NCBI GenBank assembly: GCA_964452045.1
Contig: CAYVKM010000004.1
Span: forward strand, 1 to 64,000
Reading direction: 5' to 3'
From: CAYVKM01 sp964452045
GTDB taxonomy: Bacteria; Calditrichota; Calditrichia; RBG-13-44-9
Length of the DNA: 64,000 bases
Shown here: piece after piece, positions 55,349-64,000 of the stretch
Layout of the letters: each line of letters starts with the position of its first letter
Numbering within the stretch: position 1 is the first letter of the stretch
The notes under the pieces: model-generated
Seen by the model: the letters and a program-made list of their open reading frames with translations, nothing else
Told to the model about the DNA's origin: nothing
Database searches by the model: none
Made by a program: the position numbers and the translations under genes

Positions 55349-56731
55349 ATGATAAGCATAACTTCAAATCTAAAAAATAATGTGGAACAACTGGCCGGTG
55401 CCCGTGTGGCAGTATTGGGAGCCGCCCGGAGTGGTGTTGCCGTATCGGTCTTAATGGCAGAAGCTGGTGCATCCGTTTTACTTAGCGATATAAAATCGGC
55501 AGACCTTTTGGATCTACCTTATAAAAAATTATCGGAGAAGAATATAGAAGTGGTTACCGGAAAACACCCGGATAAAATACTGGGATTCGATTTAATTTGC
55601 ATCAGCCCGGGAATTCCCTTAACCATCCCTGTCTTGGAAAAAGCTCAGGATAAAAATATTCCGATTGTTGGTGAAATAGAAGTGGCCTCCTGGTTTTGCT
55701 CGAGTCCGATTATTGCCATTACCGGTTCGAATGGGAAAACTACCACCACCACGCTCACCGGAGAGATCTTTAAGAAGAACTATCCCAATACAATTGTTGC
55801 AGGAAATATCGGAAGTCCCTTCACCGATTATGTGCTTCATTCTACCCCAAATGGCTTTGCGATCCTGGAAATAAGCAGTTTTCAGCTGGAGACCATTGTC
55901 AGCTTCCATCCCCGGACAGTGGTGTTTATGAACTTGACCCCTAATCACCTGGATCGTTACCCAAATTTCACTGCCTATGCTGAGGCCAAACTCAACATTC
56001 TTAAAAATCTCGAGGCTGAAGATATTATTATCTACAACAAAGATGATGAATTCCTTTCAAAATCTCTGCAAAATAATAATTGTCATAAAATGGTTTTCAG
56101 TCGCCAAGCTCATGACCAGGAAGGTGCTTATTGGAAAGATGATACTGTTTTTATCAATCTGGATAATAAATCCGAAGCGGTACCGATTTCCGAATATAAA
56201 TTACTGGGTCCACACAACCAATATAATATGACTGTCGCCACGCTGCTGGGAACCATCGCTAAAATTTCTCCGGAAGTGATTGCCAGCGAAATCGCTGCTT
56301 TTCCGGGGATTGAGCATCGGCTTGAGTTTGTGCGGGAAATTCAGGGAGTAAGGTTTATAAATGATTCGAAGGCTACCACGGTCGATTCTCTGGCATTTGC
56401 CTTACAGAGTTTCCAAGAAAAGATAATTCTGATCGCCGGGGGGAAGGACAAAGGTGGCTCATATGATAAAATCAATGATCTTCTGGCCGCTAAAGTGAAG
56501 CATGCGGTGCTTCTGGGCAATGCCGCGGAAAAAATGGAAAAAAGCTGGAAAAATGTTATTCCCTCATCCAGAGTGAATTCCCTGGTGGAAGCGGTGAATG
56601 CGGCTTATCAGCACGCTGGCAAAGGTGACATTGTCTTGCTATCTCCGGCCTGCTCCAGTTTTGATATGTTTCGGGATTATGAAGACCGAGGAGAAAAATT
56701 TAAACAGATTGTAAAGAGTCTTAAAGCATGA
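55349..56731 (+). CDS. murD: UDP-MurNAc-L-alanine:D-glutamate ligase
   Basis: 460 residues. N-terminal Rossmann start VLGAARSGVA, ATP loop AITGSNGKTTTTTL, EISSFQLE, NDSKATTVDSL and SPACSSFDMF near the end are MurD signatures. It adds D-Glu to the alanyl precursor in the cytoplasm. The stop overlaps ftsW as ATGA. Confidence 0.95.
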   Translation: MISITSNLKNNVEQLAGARVAVLGAARSGVAVSVLMAEAGASVLLSDIKSADLLDLPYKKLSEKNIEVVTGKHPDKILGFDLICISPGIPLTIPVLEKAQDKNIPIVGEIEVASWFCSSPIIAITGSNGKTTTTTLTGEIFKKNYPNTIVAGNIGSPFTDYVLHSTPNGFAILEISSFQLETIVSFHPRTVVFMNLTPNHLDRYPNFTAYAEAKLNILKNLEAEDIIIYNKDDEFLSKSLQNNNCHKMVFSRQAHDQEGAYWKDDTVFINLDNKSEAVPISEYKLLGPHNQYNMTVATLLGTIAKISPEVIASEIAAFPGIEHRLEFVREIQGVRFINDSKATTVDSLAFALQSFQEKIILIAGGKDKGGSYDKINDLLAAKVKHAVLLGNAAEKMEKSWKNVIPSSRVNSLVEAVNAAYQHAGKGDIVLLSPACSSFDMFRDYEDRGEKFKQIVKSLKA

Positions 56732-57879
56732 AAGAAAATCAAATAGATCGCTGGATTTTTTATACCGTTTTGGGATTGATGGCCTTTGGTATAATCATGG
56801 TATACAGTGCCAGTGCCTTTTATGCGGATAAATTCCGGCACGATCATCTTTATTATTTAAAGCGGCAACTGCTCTGGGTATTTCTGGGAATTATCCTGAT
56901 TCTGGTGACCTATAAGTTCCCTTACGAAAAATTACAGAAAAAAACCTGGGTGCTTATTTTTTTCAGTCTGATTCTATTGATGTATCTGAATCTGAAAAGT
57001 GGAGGTCGCTGGATTCCTCTGGGATTTTTAAATATTCAGGTAAGTGATATTGCCCGGTTATCCCTCATCATTTTCCTGGCGGATTCGTTAAGCCGCAAGG
57101 AACAATTTCTGGAAAGTTTCAAAGAGGGATTCATTCCTCATCTGTTCTATATCCTGTTGTTTGCCTTCCTAATTGTGATCCAACCGGATTTCAGCTCGGC
57201 ATTTATGTTAGTGCTAATCGGCCTGGTAATTTTGTTTATTTCACCGATACCGGTCCGCTATTTTGTTTATAGTTTTCTGTTAATTGCCCCGGCTGCGGCA
57301 TTCCTGATAAAAATTTCGGCCTATAAATTTGATCGGATTATTGCCTTTTTACATCCCGAACAGGATGGGCTGGGCAAAGGCTATCAGATACTACAATCCC
57401 TGATAAGCCTCGGGGCAGGGGGTGTAACCGGGGTGGGATTTGCCCAGAGTAATCAAAAATTATTCTTTTTGCCGGAAGCGCACACAGATTTTATCTATTC
57501 CATTATCGGTGAGGAATGGGGCCTGCTGGGAACGGTGTTTGTTTTAAGTCTTTTCCTTATCCTGATGATGCGGGGACTGGCTCTTACCCGAAAGGCACCG
57601 GATAAATTTACCCGCTATCTGGCATTCGGATTAACTGCTAATCTGGTTTTTTATGCGCTGATCAATATGATGGTGGCAACCCATCTGGCCCCTCCCACCG
57701 GTCTTCCACTACCTTTTATCAGTTATGGGGGAAGTTCCATGTTGATATCCAGTATTTGCGTCGGACTGTTACTCAATATCTCAAATAATGTAAACTCAAC
57801 CGTACGAACCAGTAATTATCACTTTGCCAATCGGGCGGTGGAGAATTTCAAGAACCGTAAATTACGGTATGTCAGATGA
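56728..57879 (+). CDS. ftsW: Septal peptidoglycan polymerase FtsW
   Basis: 383 residues, SEDS family with about ten helices. VYSASAFYA in the first helix region, GGRWIPLG, HTDFIYSIIGEEWG and the late GLPLPFISYGGSS are FtsW/RodA motifs. Position between murD and murG supports FtsW over RodA. It polymerises glycan strands from lipid II with FtsI. It overlaps murG by 4 bases. Confidence 0.95.
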   Translation: MKENQIDRWIFYTVLGLMAFGIIMVYSASAFYADKFRHDHLYYLKRQLLWVFLGIILILVTYKFPYEKLQKKTWVLIFFSLILLMYLNLKSGGRWIPLGFLNIQVSDIARLSLIIFLADSLSRKEQFLESFKEGFIPHLFYILLFAFLIVIQPDFSSAFMLVLIGLVILFISPIPVRYFVYSFLLIAPAAAFLIKISAYKFDRIIAFLHPEQDGLGKGYQILQSLISLGAGGVTGVGFAQSNQKLFFLPEAHTDFIYSIIGEEWGLLGTVFVLSLFLILMMRGLALTRKAPDKFTRYLAFGLTANLVFYALINMMVATHLAPPTGLPLPFISYGGSSMLISSICVGLLLNISNNVNSTVRTSNYHFANRAVENFKNRKLRYVR

Positions 57880-59006
57880 GTACCTCTTTATCTAAAATAA
57901 TTTTTGCCGGTGGAGGTACCGGTGGCCATGTTTATCCGGCTTTGGCGACTATCGAAGCTCTGAAAAAGACGGGAAATTTTGATATCCTTTATATCGGGGG
58001 ATACCGCGGGATTGAAAAGGAAATTCTGCCGGGTCAGTCCATTGCTTTTAAGATAATCTGGATCTCCGGATTCCAGCGTTATTTCACCCTTCAGAATTTT
58101 CTGTTCTTTCTGAAATTGTTTATCAGTCTTATCCAAAGTACTATCATTCTTTTGAGATTTAAACCGGATGTGGTGGTAGGGACCGGCGGTTATGTGAGTG
58201 GTCCAGTGCTGTATATGGCGGCAAAATTTGGTTATCCGACCCTGATCCAGGAACAGGACAGTTATCCGGGTATCACTACCCGGTTGTTGGCCAGGCATGT
58301 GGATGTTATCTGTTTACCGTATGCCGGTGTCGACCAACATTTGAAAAAGTCAAAAGGGAAAGTTGTCATCACCGGGAATCCAGTTCGGAGTTCTTTTAAT
58401 CTGGTGGATAAAGCGCAGGCTGTGCAAACCTGGCAATTTGATCCGGATCGGCCGGTTGTTTTCATTTTCGGTGGTAGCCAGGGTGCGGAAGCGGTTAATC
58501 AGGTGATAGCCCAAATTGCTGATGAGTTTATTAAAGATTACCAGATTCAGATCCTCTGGCAGACCGGCAAGAAAAATTTCGAGGCTTACCGCCAATCGGA
58601 AATTGGCCAAAACAAAAACATCTTGCTTAAAGCCTATATCGAAAAAATGGATCTGGCATATTCGGCGGCGGATATTATCATCAGTCGGGCCGGGGCGATA
58701 ACCTTGGCCGAGCTTGCTCTGGCCGGTAAACCCTGCATTCTGGTGCCCTATCCGCATGCCGCAGCCAATCATCAGGAAAAAAATGCCGTGGCCATTGAGC
58801 AGGCAGGTGCAGCGATGGTGGTCCGGGAGGGTGATGATTTTAAGGATGATATGGTAATTGCTTTAAAGACCCTATTGGATAAACCGCAACTGCATAAACA
58901 AATGTCTGAAAGTTGGCAGAAAATACGACAACCGGAGGCGGCTCAAAAAGTGGTAACTGAAATTTTACAGCTTATGGAAGGAAATGATGAACATCCGGCT
59001 CGGTAA
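57876..59006 (+). CDS. murG: Lipid II synthase MurG
   Basis: 376 residues. GGGTGGHVYPA near the N-terminus, GTGGYVSGP, GGSQGAEAVN and SRAGAITLAELA are the GT28 donor and acceptor motifs. MurG transfers GlcNAc to lipid I on the cytoplasmic face of the membrane. It overlaps murC by 23 bases. Confidence 0.96.
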   Translation: MSTSLSKIIFAGGGTGGHVYPALATIEALKKTGNFDILYIGGYRGIEKEILPGQSIAFKIIWISGFQRYFTLQNFLFFLKLFISLIQSTIILLRFKPDVVVGTGGYVSGPVLYMAAKFGYPTLIQEQDSYPGITTRLLARHVDVICLPYAGVDQHLKKSKGKVVITGNPVRSSFNLVDKAQAVQTWQFDPDRPVVFIFGGSQGAEAVNQVIAQIADEFIKDYQIQILWQTGKKNFEAYRQSEIGQNKNILLKAYIEKMDLAYSAADIIISRAGAITLAELALAGKPCILVPYPHAAANHQEKNAVAIEQAGAAMVVREGDDFKDDMVIALKTLLDKPQLHKQMSESWQKIRQPEAAQKVVTEILQLMEGNDEHPAR

Positions 59007-60408
59007 AATCAAAAACATTCACTTTGTCGGAATTGGTGGTATTGGCATGAGCGGTATTGCGGAAGTACTCATCAATCTGGGTTACAAAGTAACCGGTTCG
59101 GATCGCAGCCTCACCGAGGTAACCGAGCATCTGGAGAAAATCGGAGCAAAAATTTATCCCGGCCACTCTCCGGAAAATGCCAAAAAAGCCGATGTGCTGG
59201 TTTATTCCTCGGCTGTCACCCCGGATAATCCGGAAGTTCAGGAAGCCATACGGCGAAAGATTCCGGTGATTAAACGGGCAGAAATGCTGGCAGAGCTGAT
59301 GCGTTTGAAATTCGGGATTGCCATCGCCGGGACCCATGGTAAAACGACCACCACCTCGCTGGTAGGGGCGGTACTTACTGCAGGTGGCCTCGATCCGACG
59401 CTCATCATTGGCGGCCGGGTCAGGGCGTTGGACACCAATGCAAAATTGGGTGGTAGTGAATTTCTGGTGGCGGAAGCGGATGAATTTGACAAATCGTTCC
59501 TGAAATTAATTCCCACCATTGCCGTCATCACCAATATCGAAGCGGATCATCTGGATTCGTACGATGGCATTGAAGATCTGCATAATTCATTTATTGAGTT
59601 TGTCAACAAAGTACCGTTTTATGGGCGGGCGATTGTTTGTCTGGATAATCCCGGTGTCCAGGAAGTACTTAGCCAGATTCAGCGAAGTCTGACTAGTTTT
59701 GGTTTTAACAAACAGGCAGATTTCCAGGCCACTGGGATCAGGCAGAAAGCAGGTGAGATCAGTTTCGAAGTGGAGTTTAAGAATGAAAAATTGGGAAGAA
59801 TCACCCTCCAGATTCCCGGCGAGCACAATGTGCTGAATGCACTTGCCGCAATTGCAGTTGGGATGGAGTTGGATATTCCCTTTGAAAAAATAAAGATCGG
59901 TCTGGAGAAATTTACCGGTGTCAGGAGACGATTCGAAGTGAAAGGAGTCGTGAATGATATCATGATAGTGGACGATTATGCTCATCATCCGACGGAAATC
60001 TCCGCTACCTTAAATGGTGCCCGGGGTGGCTGGCCAAAGAAGAGGATAGCCGCTATATTTCAACCACACCTTTATAGCCGCACACGTGATTTCTTCAGGG
60101 AATTTGCCCGCGCCTTTTTTCAGGCCGATCTATTAATTGTGACCGATGTTTACCCGGCCAGGGAAAAACCTATTCCCGGAATTGATGGTAAACTGATCGC
60201 CGACATGGCCATTGAACTTGGTCACCGGGATGTCCATTACGTGCCGGAAAAGACTAAACTTACTTCTTATGTGCTTGAGTTACTTAAACCAAACGATCTG
60301 GTAATTACCATTGGTGCCGGGGATATCTGGAAGGTGAGTGATGAGCTGGTAGAAAAGCTGAAAGAAAAATATAGCGCAGCAGATTCACCGAAGTTAAAAA
60401 AGGTTTAA
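58984..60408 (+). CDS. murC: UDP-MurNAc:L-alanine ligase
   Basis: 474 residues. FVGIGGIGMSGIAEVL and GSD at the N-terminus, ATP loop IAGTHGKTTTTSL, EADEFDKSFL, and DDYAHHPTEI are MurC motifs. It adds the first amino acid to UDP-MurNAc in the cytoplasm. It begins inside murG with tandem ATG codons and ends 10 bases before murB. Confidence 0.96.
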   Translation: MMNIRLGKIKNIHFVGIGGIGMSGIAEVLINLGYKVTGSDRSLTEVTEHLEKIGAKIYPGHSPENAKKADVLVYSSAVTPDNPEVQEAIRRKIPVIKRAEMLAELMRLKFGIAIAGTHGKTTTTSLVGAVLTAGGLDPTLIIGGRVRALDTNAKLGGSEFLVAEADEFDKSFLKLIPTIAVITNIEADHLDSYDGIEDLHNSFIEFVNKVPFYGRAIVCLDNPGVQEVLSQIQRSLTSFGFNKQADFQATGIRQKAGEISFEVEFKNEKLGRITLQIPGEHNVLNALAAIAVGMELDIPFEKIKIGLEKFTGVRRRFEVKGVVNDIMIVDDYAHHPTEISATLNGARGGWPKKRIAAIFQPHLYSRTRDFFREFARAFFQADLLIVTDVYPAREKPIPGIDGKLIADMAIELGHRDVHYVPEKTKLTSYVLELLKPNDLVITIGAGDIWKVSDELVEKLKEKYSAADSPKLKKV

Positions 60409-60418
60409 AGTTATCAGT

Positions 60419-61372
60419 ATGGCAGAAAGTCGAATACAGGAATTTGCGATTGAATTGTGGAACAGGTTTCCGGGGCAGGTTCGAAATAATGAACTGATGC
60501 GGAACCATACCACCTACCGGGTTGGTGGACCCGCCGCGGCTTTTTGCCAGCCTGAATCAATAGAAGTGTTGGAAGAAATTGTCAAAACCTGTTACCGGGA
60601 GAAGACCCCGGTTTACCTGCTGGGGACAGGTTCAAATGTGCTGATACATGATAGTTACCTGGATATGATCGTGATCAATCTGGAAAAATGCTGCGCTGAA
60701 CTCTCGCTGGATGGAAAGAAATTATACGTTGGTGCCGGGGTGCTGGTATCAGATCTGGTCGATTTTTGTGAGCAACACGATCTTGCCGGTCTGGATTTTA
60801 TGGCGGGCATACCGGGAATGGTAGGTGGTGCCTTGCGCATGAATGCCGGTGCATTTGTTGGGGAAATTGGCGACCGGGTTCTTTGGGTGGATGCCATGTC
60901 TTACCAGGGCAATACAATGAAAATAATAAAGGACGAGGCCGGATTTGGCTATCGCCAGGCGACCAATCTGCAGGATAAAATAATGCTTGGCTGTCAGCTG
61001 GAACTTTTGGATGGATCCAGGGCGGAATTGCAAAAATCAAAAGAATCCTATCTGCAGCGTCGGGCAGATAAACAACCGCTGGATTATGGTTCTTGCGGCA
61101 GTGTGTTTAAACGTCCTCCGGGAAACTACGCTGGAGCCTTAATCGAGCAAACCGGATGCAAAGGATTGCGTATTGGCGGGGCAATGGTTTCGGAAAAACA
61201 TGCCAATTTTATCGTCAACTATCAGGATGCTACTGCTATGGATATTTATCATCTGATCGCTGAGGTGCAGGAAAGGGTATTCCTGAAATTTAAGGTGTGG
61301 CTGGAACTGGAAGTGAAATTGATTGGGTTTTCTCCGGAAGAGGAAGCAAAAGTGAGAAATCCCCATGAATAG
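60419..61372 (+). CDS. murB: UDP-N-acetylenolpyruvoylglucosamine reductase
   Basis: 317 residues. FAD-binding segments TYRVGGPAA and LGTGSNVLI, then AGIPGMVGGALRMNAGA, and SCGSVFKRPPGNYAG with the catalytic Ser; the short form suggests type II MurB. It reduces the enolpyruvyl group to give UDP-MurNAc. It overlaps ftsQ by 8 bases. ddl, often located between murB and ftsQ, is missing here. Confidence 0.95.
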   Translation: MAESRIQEFAIELWNRFPGQVRNNELMRNHTTYRVGGPAAAFCQPESIEVLEEIVKTCYREKTPVYLLGTGSNVLIHDSYLDMIVINLEKCCAELSLDGKKLYVGAGVLVSDLVDFCEQHDLAGLDFMAGIPGMVGGALRMNAGAFVGEIGDRVLWVDAMSYQGNTMKIIKDEAGFGYRQATNLQDKIMLGCQLELLDGSRAELQKSKESYLQRRADKQPLDYGSCGSVFKRPPGNYAGALIEQTGCKGLRIGGAMVSEKHANFIVNYQDATAMDIYHLIAEVQERVFLKFKVWLELEVKLIGFSPEEEAKVRNPHE

Positions 61373-62144
61373 ACAATACAAACTGGTCCCCCGGACAAAG
61401 CCGGAAAAAGCACCTTTCCCTTCGCTCGCCTCTGTTTTGGCGCTGGTTGTGATTGTGATGTGTGCCTATGGTTTTTTCCGTTTCACCAAGTATATGATTA
61501 CCGATAGTCAGATGTTCCTATTGAAAGAAATCAAGGTTGAGAATAACTACTATTTGGGCGAACAGGATATTATCCGGTTGGCCGGCATAAAGACGGGAGT
61601 CAAATTATTTCAGGTTTCCAGGGAGGTCGTTATCAAGAAAATTCTTGAGAATCCTTATTTGGAAGGGGTGAGTATCGGGCGGTCGATTCCTTCGACGCTA
61701 ATCATTTCAGTGCAGGAGAGACAACCGGTCGCCTATCTGGTGGATCAGAAAATTTATATGGTGGATCCGGAGGGTATAATATTGCTTCAGAAAGAAGGGA
61801 TGCAATTGCAGAATCTTCCCTTGATTACCGGTTTTACTGTAAATGAACTGTTAAAAGACCGGAGTCCCTTGTTCAAAGCGTTGAAACTGATTGAATTCAT
61901 CACCGAAGTAAATCCGGGTATTTTTCAATTTATCTCCGAGATTCATTTGTCCAAAAATGAACCGGCCGAACTCTTTCTGATCCGGGGAAGTGCCAGGGTT
62001 GAACTGGGTGAATCCCAGATATATGAGAGGCTTTATTTACTGGGAGAGTTGATAAAACGGGCCGAGGTCCTGAATGAACTAAAAGATATAAAGCGAATAG
62101 ATTTAACCTATAATAATAAAGTTTTTATCACGCGAAAAAATTAG
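61365..62144 (+). CDS. ftsQ: FtsQ-type division protein with POTRA domain
   Basis: 259 residues: basic N-terminus, one helix at about 23-42, then a POTRA domain (about 52-120; LLKEIKVENNYYLGEQDI, NPYLEGVSI) and the FtsQ beta domain. FtsQ scaffolds FtsL and FtsB at the septum. Similarity is moderate but the position between murB and ftsA is decisive. Confidence 0.87.
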   Translation: MNRQYKLVPRTKPEKAPFPSLASVLALVVIVMCAYGFFRFTKYMITDSQMFLLKEIKVENNYYLGEQDIIRLAGIKTGVKLFQVSREVVIKKILENPYLEGVSIGRSIPSTLIISVQERQPVAYLVDQKIYMVDPEGIILLQKEGMQLQNLPLITGFTVNELLKDRSPLFKALKLIEFITEVNPGIFQFISEIHLSKNEPAELFLIRGSARVELGESQIYERLYLLGELIKRAEVLNELKDIKRIDLTYNNKVFITRKN

Positions 62145-62153
62145 GATGTCAAA

Positions 62154-63386
62154 ATGGAAGGTCGAATACTTACCGGGTTAGATATTGGCACCACCAAGGT
62201 GTGTGCAGTGATTGTGAAGGAGGATCCCGGCGGCCGATTAAATGTGGTTGGAATCGGTAGTGCACCGTCCCACGGGTTGAGGAAAGGTGTGGTGGTCAAT
62301 ATCGAACAAACCGTACAATCGGTTCAGCAGGCTTTAAGTGAAGCAGAGCAGATGGCCGGGGTAAATGTGGATAGCGTTTTTGTGGGTATTGCCGGTGATC
62401 ATATTCGCAGTCTGAACAGCAAAGGGGTGGTCGGTGTTTCCCGTGATGATCATGAAATTACCGAAGAGGATGTGGACCGGGCCATCAGTGCGGCAAAAGC
62501 GCTGGCATTGCCCATCGACCGGGAAATTCTCCATGTTATTCCCCAGGAATTTATTGTTGATGATCAGGATGGAATTCCTGATCCGGTGGGACTTTCCGGG
62601 GTTCGGTTGGAGGTAGAAGTCCATCTGGTGACCGCTGCAGTGACCTCTGCCCAAAATATCGTTAAAAGCGTACAGCGGGCGGGTTATCAGGTAGAGGAGA
62701 TTATTCTGGAACCGCTCGCCAGCAGTCTGGCCGTATTGGATGATGATGAACGGAATCTCGGTATTGCCCTGGTTGATCTGGGAGGCGGAACAACCGACAT
62801 TGCCATGTTTTTCGAGGGCCACATCCGGCACACCTCAGTGGTGGCCCTGGGTGGCCAACACGTGACTAACGATATTGCCATCGGTTTGCGCACACCGCCG
62901 GAGCAGGCGGAAACCATCAAGATTGACCATGGCTGCGCAATTGCGGAATTCATCAAACAAAATGAAACCCTTACCGTACCGGGAGTCGGCGGACGGGCGC
63001 CTCGTGTGATATCGCGGTCAGTATTGGTGGATATTATAGAACCCCGCATGGAGGAAATCCTGCGCTTGACTTATCAGGAAATGGAAAAATCTGATTTGCT
63101 TAATCTGATGGCGGCCGGTGTGGTGATTACCGGTGGTGGTGCCATGTTAAAAGGTACCATAGAACTGGCAGAAAAATTATGGGGACTTCCGGTCAAACTC
63201 GGCCTTCCGAAGTACCTGGGTGGACTCACTGAATCCGTGAGAAGTCCTATTTATGCCACGGCAGTAGGATTGACCCTTTACGGACAAAGTTATCATGAAG
63301 GCAAATCGTTTCATAAACGCCGCTCGGATAACCTGTGGGAAGATGTAAGAGACAGTATCGCAACTTTCTTTAAACGGTTTTTTTAA
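62154..63386 (+). CDS. ftsA: Cell division protein FtsA
   Basis: 410 residues, actin-fold. GLDIGTTKVCAVIV near 8-21 is the phosphate-1 motif, the SHS2 insert (about 85-165) is present, ALVDLGGGTTDIAMF is phosphate 2, and VVITGGGAMLKG the adenosine motif. A basic amphipathic tail (SIATFFKRFF) anchors it to the membrane. It tethers FtsZ filaments; ftsZ follows after 49 bases. Confidence 0.96.
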   Translation: MEGRILTGLDIGTTKVCAVIVKEDPGGRLNVVGIGSAPSHGLRKGVVVNIEQTVQSVQQALSEAEQMAGVNVDSVFVGIAGDHIRSLNSKGVVGVSRDDHEITEEDVDRAISAAKALALPIDREILHVIPQEFIVDDQDGIPDPVGLSGVRLEVEVHLVTAAVTSAQNIVKSVQRAGYQVEEIILEPLASSLAVLDDDERNLGIALVDLGGGTTDIAMFFEGHIRHTSVVALGGQHVTNDIAIGLRTPPEQAETIKIDHGCAIAEFIKQNETLTVPGVGGRAPRVISRSVLVDIIEPRMEEILRLTYQEMEKSDLLNLMAAGVVITGGGAMLKGTIELAEKLWGLPVKLGLPKYLGGLTESVRSPIYATAVGLTLYGQSYHEGKSFHKRRSDNLWEDVRDSIATFFKRFF

Positions 63387-63423
63387 TATGAAAATTATTA
63401 ATCAATTAAATTTATTCTCTAAC

Positions 63424-63430
63424 GAGGAGG
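63424..63430 (+). promoter_or_regulatory. Strong Shine-Dalgarno of ftsZ
   Basis: GAGGAGG, 5 bases before the ATG at 63436. It is the best ribosome site in the cluster, in keeping with the high FtsZ level needed relative to FtsA. Confidence 0.65.
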
Positions 63431-63435
63431 TTCAT

Positions 63436-64000
63436 ATGAGTGATTTTGGACATCTGAATATTTTGCTGGACGAGAAGTTTGAAAACAGCGCGAAGATGAA
63501 AGTTATCGGAGTAGGAGGGGCCGGTGGAAATGCCCTCAATACTATGGTTGAAGGCGGTCTGCAGGGGGTAGATTTTATCTCTATCAATACCGATGCCCAG
63601 GCCCTGGAGCAAAACAAAGCACAGACGAAAATCCAGATCGGCAAAAGATTGACCCAGGGGCTTGGTGCCGGGGCAAATCCGGAAATTGGTCGCAGGGCAA
63701 TCGAAGAGGATAAAGATGAAGTGATAGAAGCCGTTCAAAATGCGGATATGGTTTTTATCACTGCCGGTATGGGCGGTGGAACCGGGACTGGTGCTGCGCC
63801 AATCGTGGCCGAAATTGCCAAAGATCATGGCGCTTTAACCGTAGGTATTGTCACCAAACCATTCCATTTTGAGGGAATGAAGCGGATGCAGCGGGCAGAT
63901 CAGGGAATTGAGGAGCTCCGCCGGAATGTGGATACTCTGATCATTATTCCCAATCAGAGGCTCTTTGCAGTGGTCGATAAATCCACCCCGTTACTGGACG
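63436..64000 (+). CDS. ftsZ: Cell division GTPase FtsZ (partial, cut by window edge)
   Basis: 188 complete codons are visible. A short N-terminal tail leads to MKVIGVGGAGGNALNTM, SINTDAQALE, and the tubulin signature GMGGGTGTGAAP. Only the GTP-binding domain and the start of the central helix region (IIIPNQRLF) are inside the window. FtsZ forms the division ring. The start is fixed by the Shine-Dalgarno sequence. Confidence 0.97.
   Translation, partial: MSDFGHLNILLDEKFENSAKMKVIGVGGAGGNALNTMVEGGLQGVDFISINTDAQALEQNKAQTKIQIGKRLTQGLGAGANPEIGRRAIEEDKDEVIEAVQNADMVFITAGMGGGTGTGAAPIVAEIAKDHGALTVGIVTKPFHFEGMKRMQRADQGIEELRRNVDTLIIIPNQRLFAVVDKSTPLLD

Noticed and set aside
1..64000. CRISPR arrays, insertion sequences, tRNA or rRNA genes
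   Set aside because: None was recognised on reading the intergenic regions; no spaced direct repeats, transposase motifs or tRNA T-loop patterns were seen.

Overview
The window reads as chromosomal DNA of a Gram-negative bacterium of moderate, slightly AT-rich composition, probably from the Fibrobacterota-Chlorobiota-Bacteroidota (FCB) side of the tree (Calditrichota, KSB1 or Marinimicrobiota-like). The pointers are a meso-DAP-type MurE, lipoprotein signal peptides, large secreted glycoside hydrolases, a DUF4416 protein and a YbeY whose third metal ligand is Asp, as I remember it from Bacteroidota. Phylum is inference; no rRNA or tRNA gene was seen.

Positions 1-26700 are a sugar-utilisation region. 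A leftward group holds a secreted GH2 enzyme (cut by the window edge), an AraB-like kinase and a sugar-binding lipoprotein. A rightward operon (4703-15016) holds a PfkB kinase, a xylulokinase, a D-lyxose isomerase-like cupin, three uroporphyrinogen-decarboxylase (URO-D) superfamily proteins, a GH31 alpha-xylosidase-like enzyme and a xylose-isomerase-fold protein. Facing it is a leftward group (26662-15077): GalT-like protein, phytanoyl-CoA dioxygenase-like protein, sodium:solute symporter, GH38 alpha-mannosidase, RbsD, a 1175-residue secreted GH2 and a fourth URO-D protein. The likely logic is extracellular trimming of a glycan, uptake by the symporter, intracellular release of xylose or mannose, isomerisation and phosphorylation. 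Two near-identical CG-centred palindromes, TGTTA-n-CG-n-TAACA, lie at promoters of the two opposing groups, which suggests one LacI-type regulator for both; its gene is not in the window.

Positions 26681-41161 are mixed housekeeping: purM, DUF4416, acyl-CoA ligase, a 7TM-HD phosphodiesterase (PgpH type), ybeY, a CNNM/CorC protein, selA-selB, queG, a ferredoxin, a glycerophosphodiesterase and an MBL-fold hydrolase. Positions 41281-42499 are a gene-poor, strikingly AT-rich patch with a broken ArsC-like gene and an orphan membrane protein.

Positions 42500-47170 hold a SPOR lipoprotein, yebC, ruvC, ruvA, ruvB and queA. From 47439 to the right edge runs a compact division and cell-wall (dcw) cluster in the order mraZ-rsmH-ftsL-ftsI-murE-murF-mraY-murD-ftsW-murG-murC-murB-ftsQ-ftsA-ftsZ, with many overlapping genes, no ddl, and a candidate sigma70 promoter plus MraZ box in front of mraZ.

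The observations most worth following are the four URO-D paralogues with graded loss of the zinc site, the apparently circularly permuted malectin domain inside a split amidotransferase-like domain of the large GH2, the shared operator pair, and the xylose-isomerase-like protein with one metal ligand changed to His.
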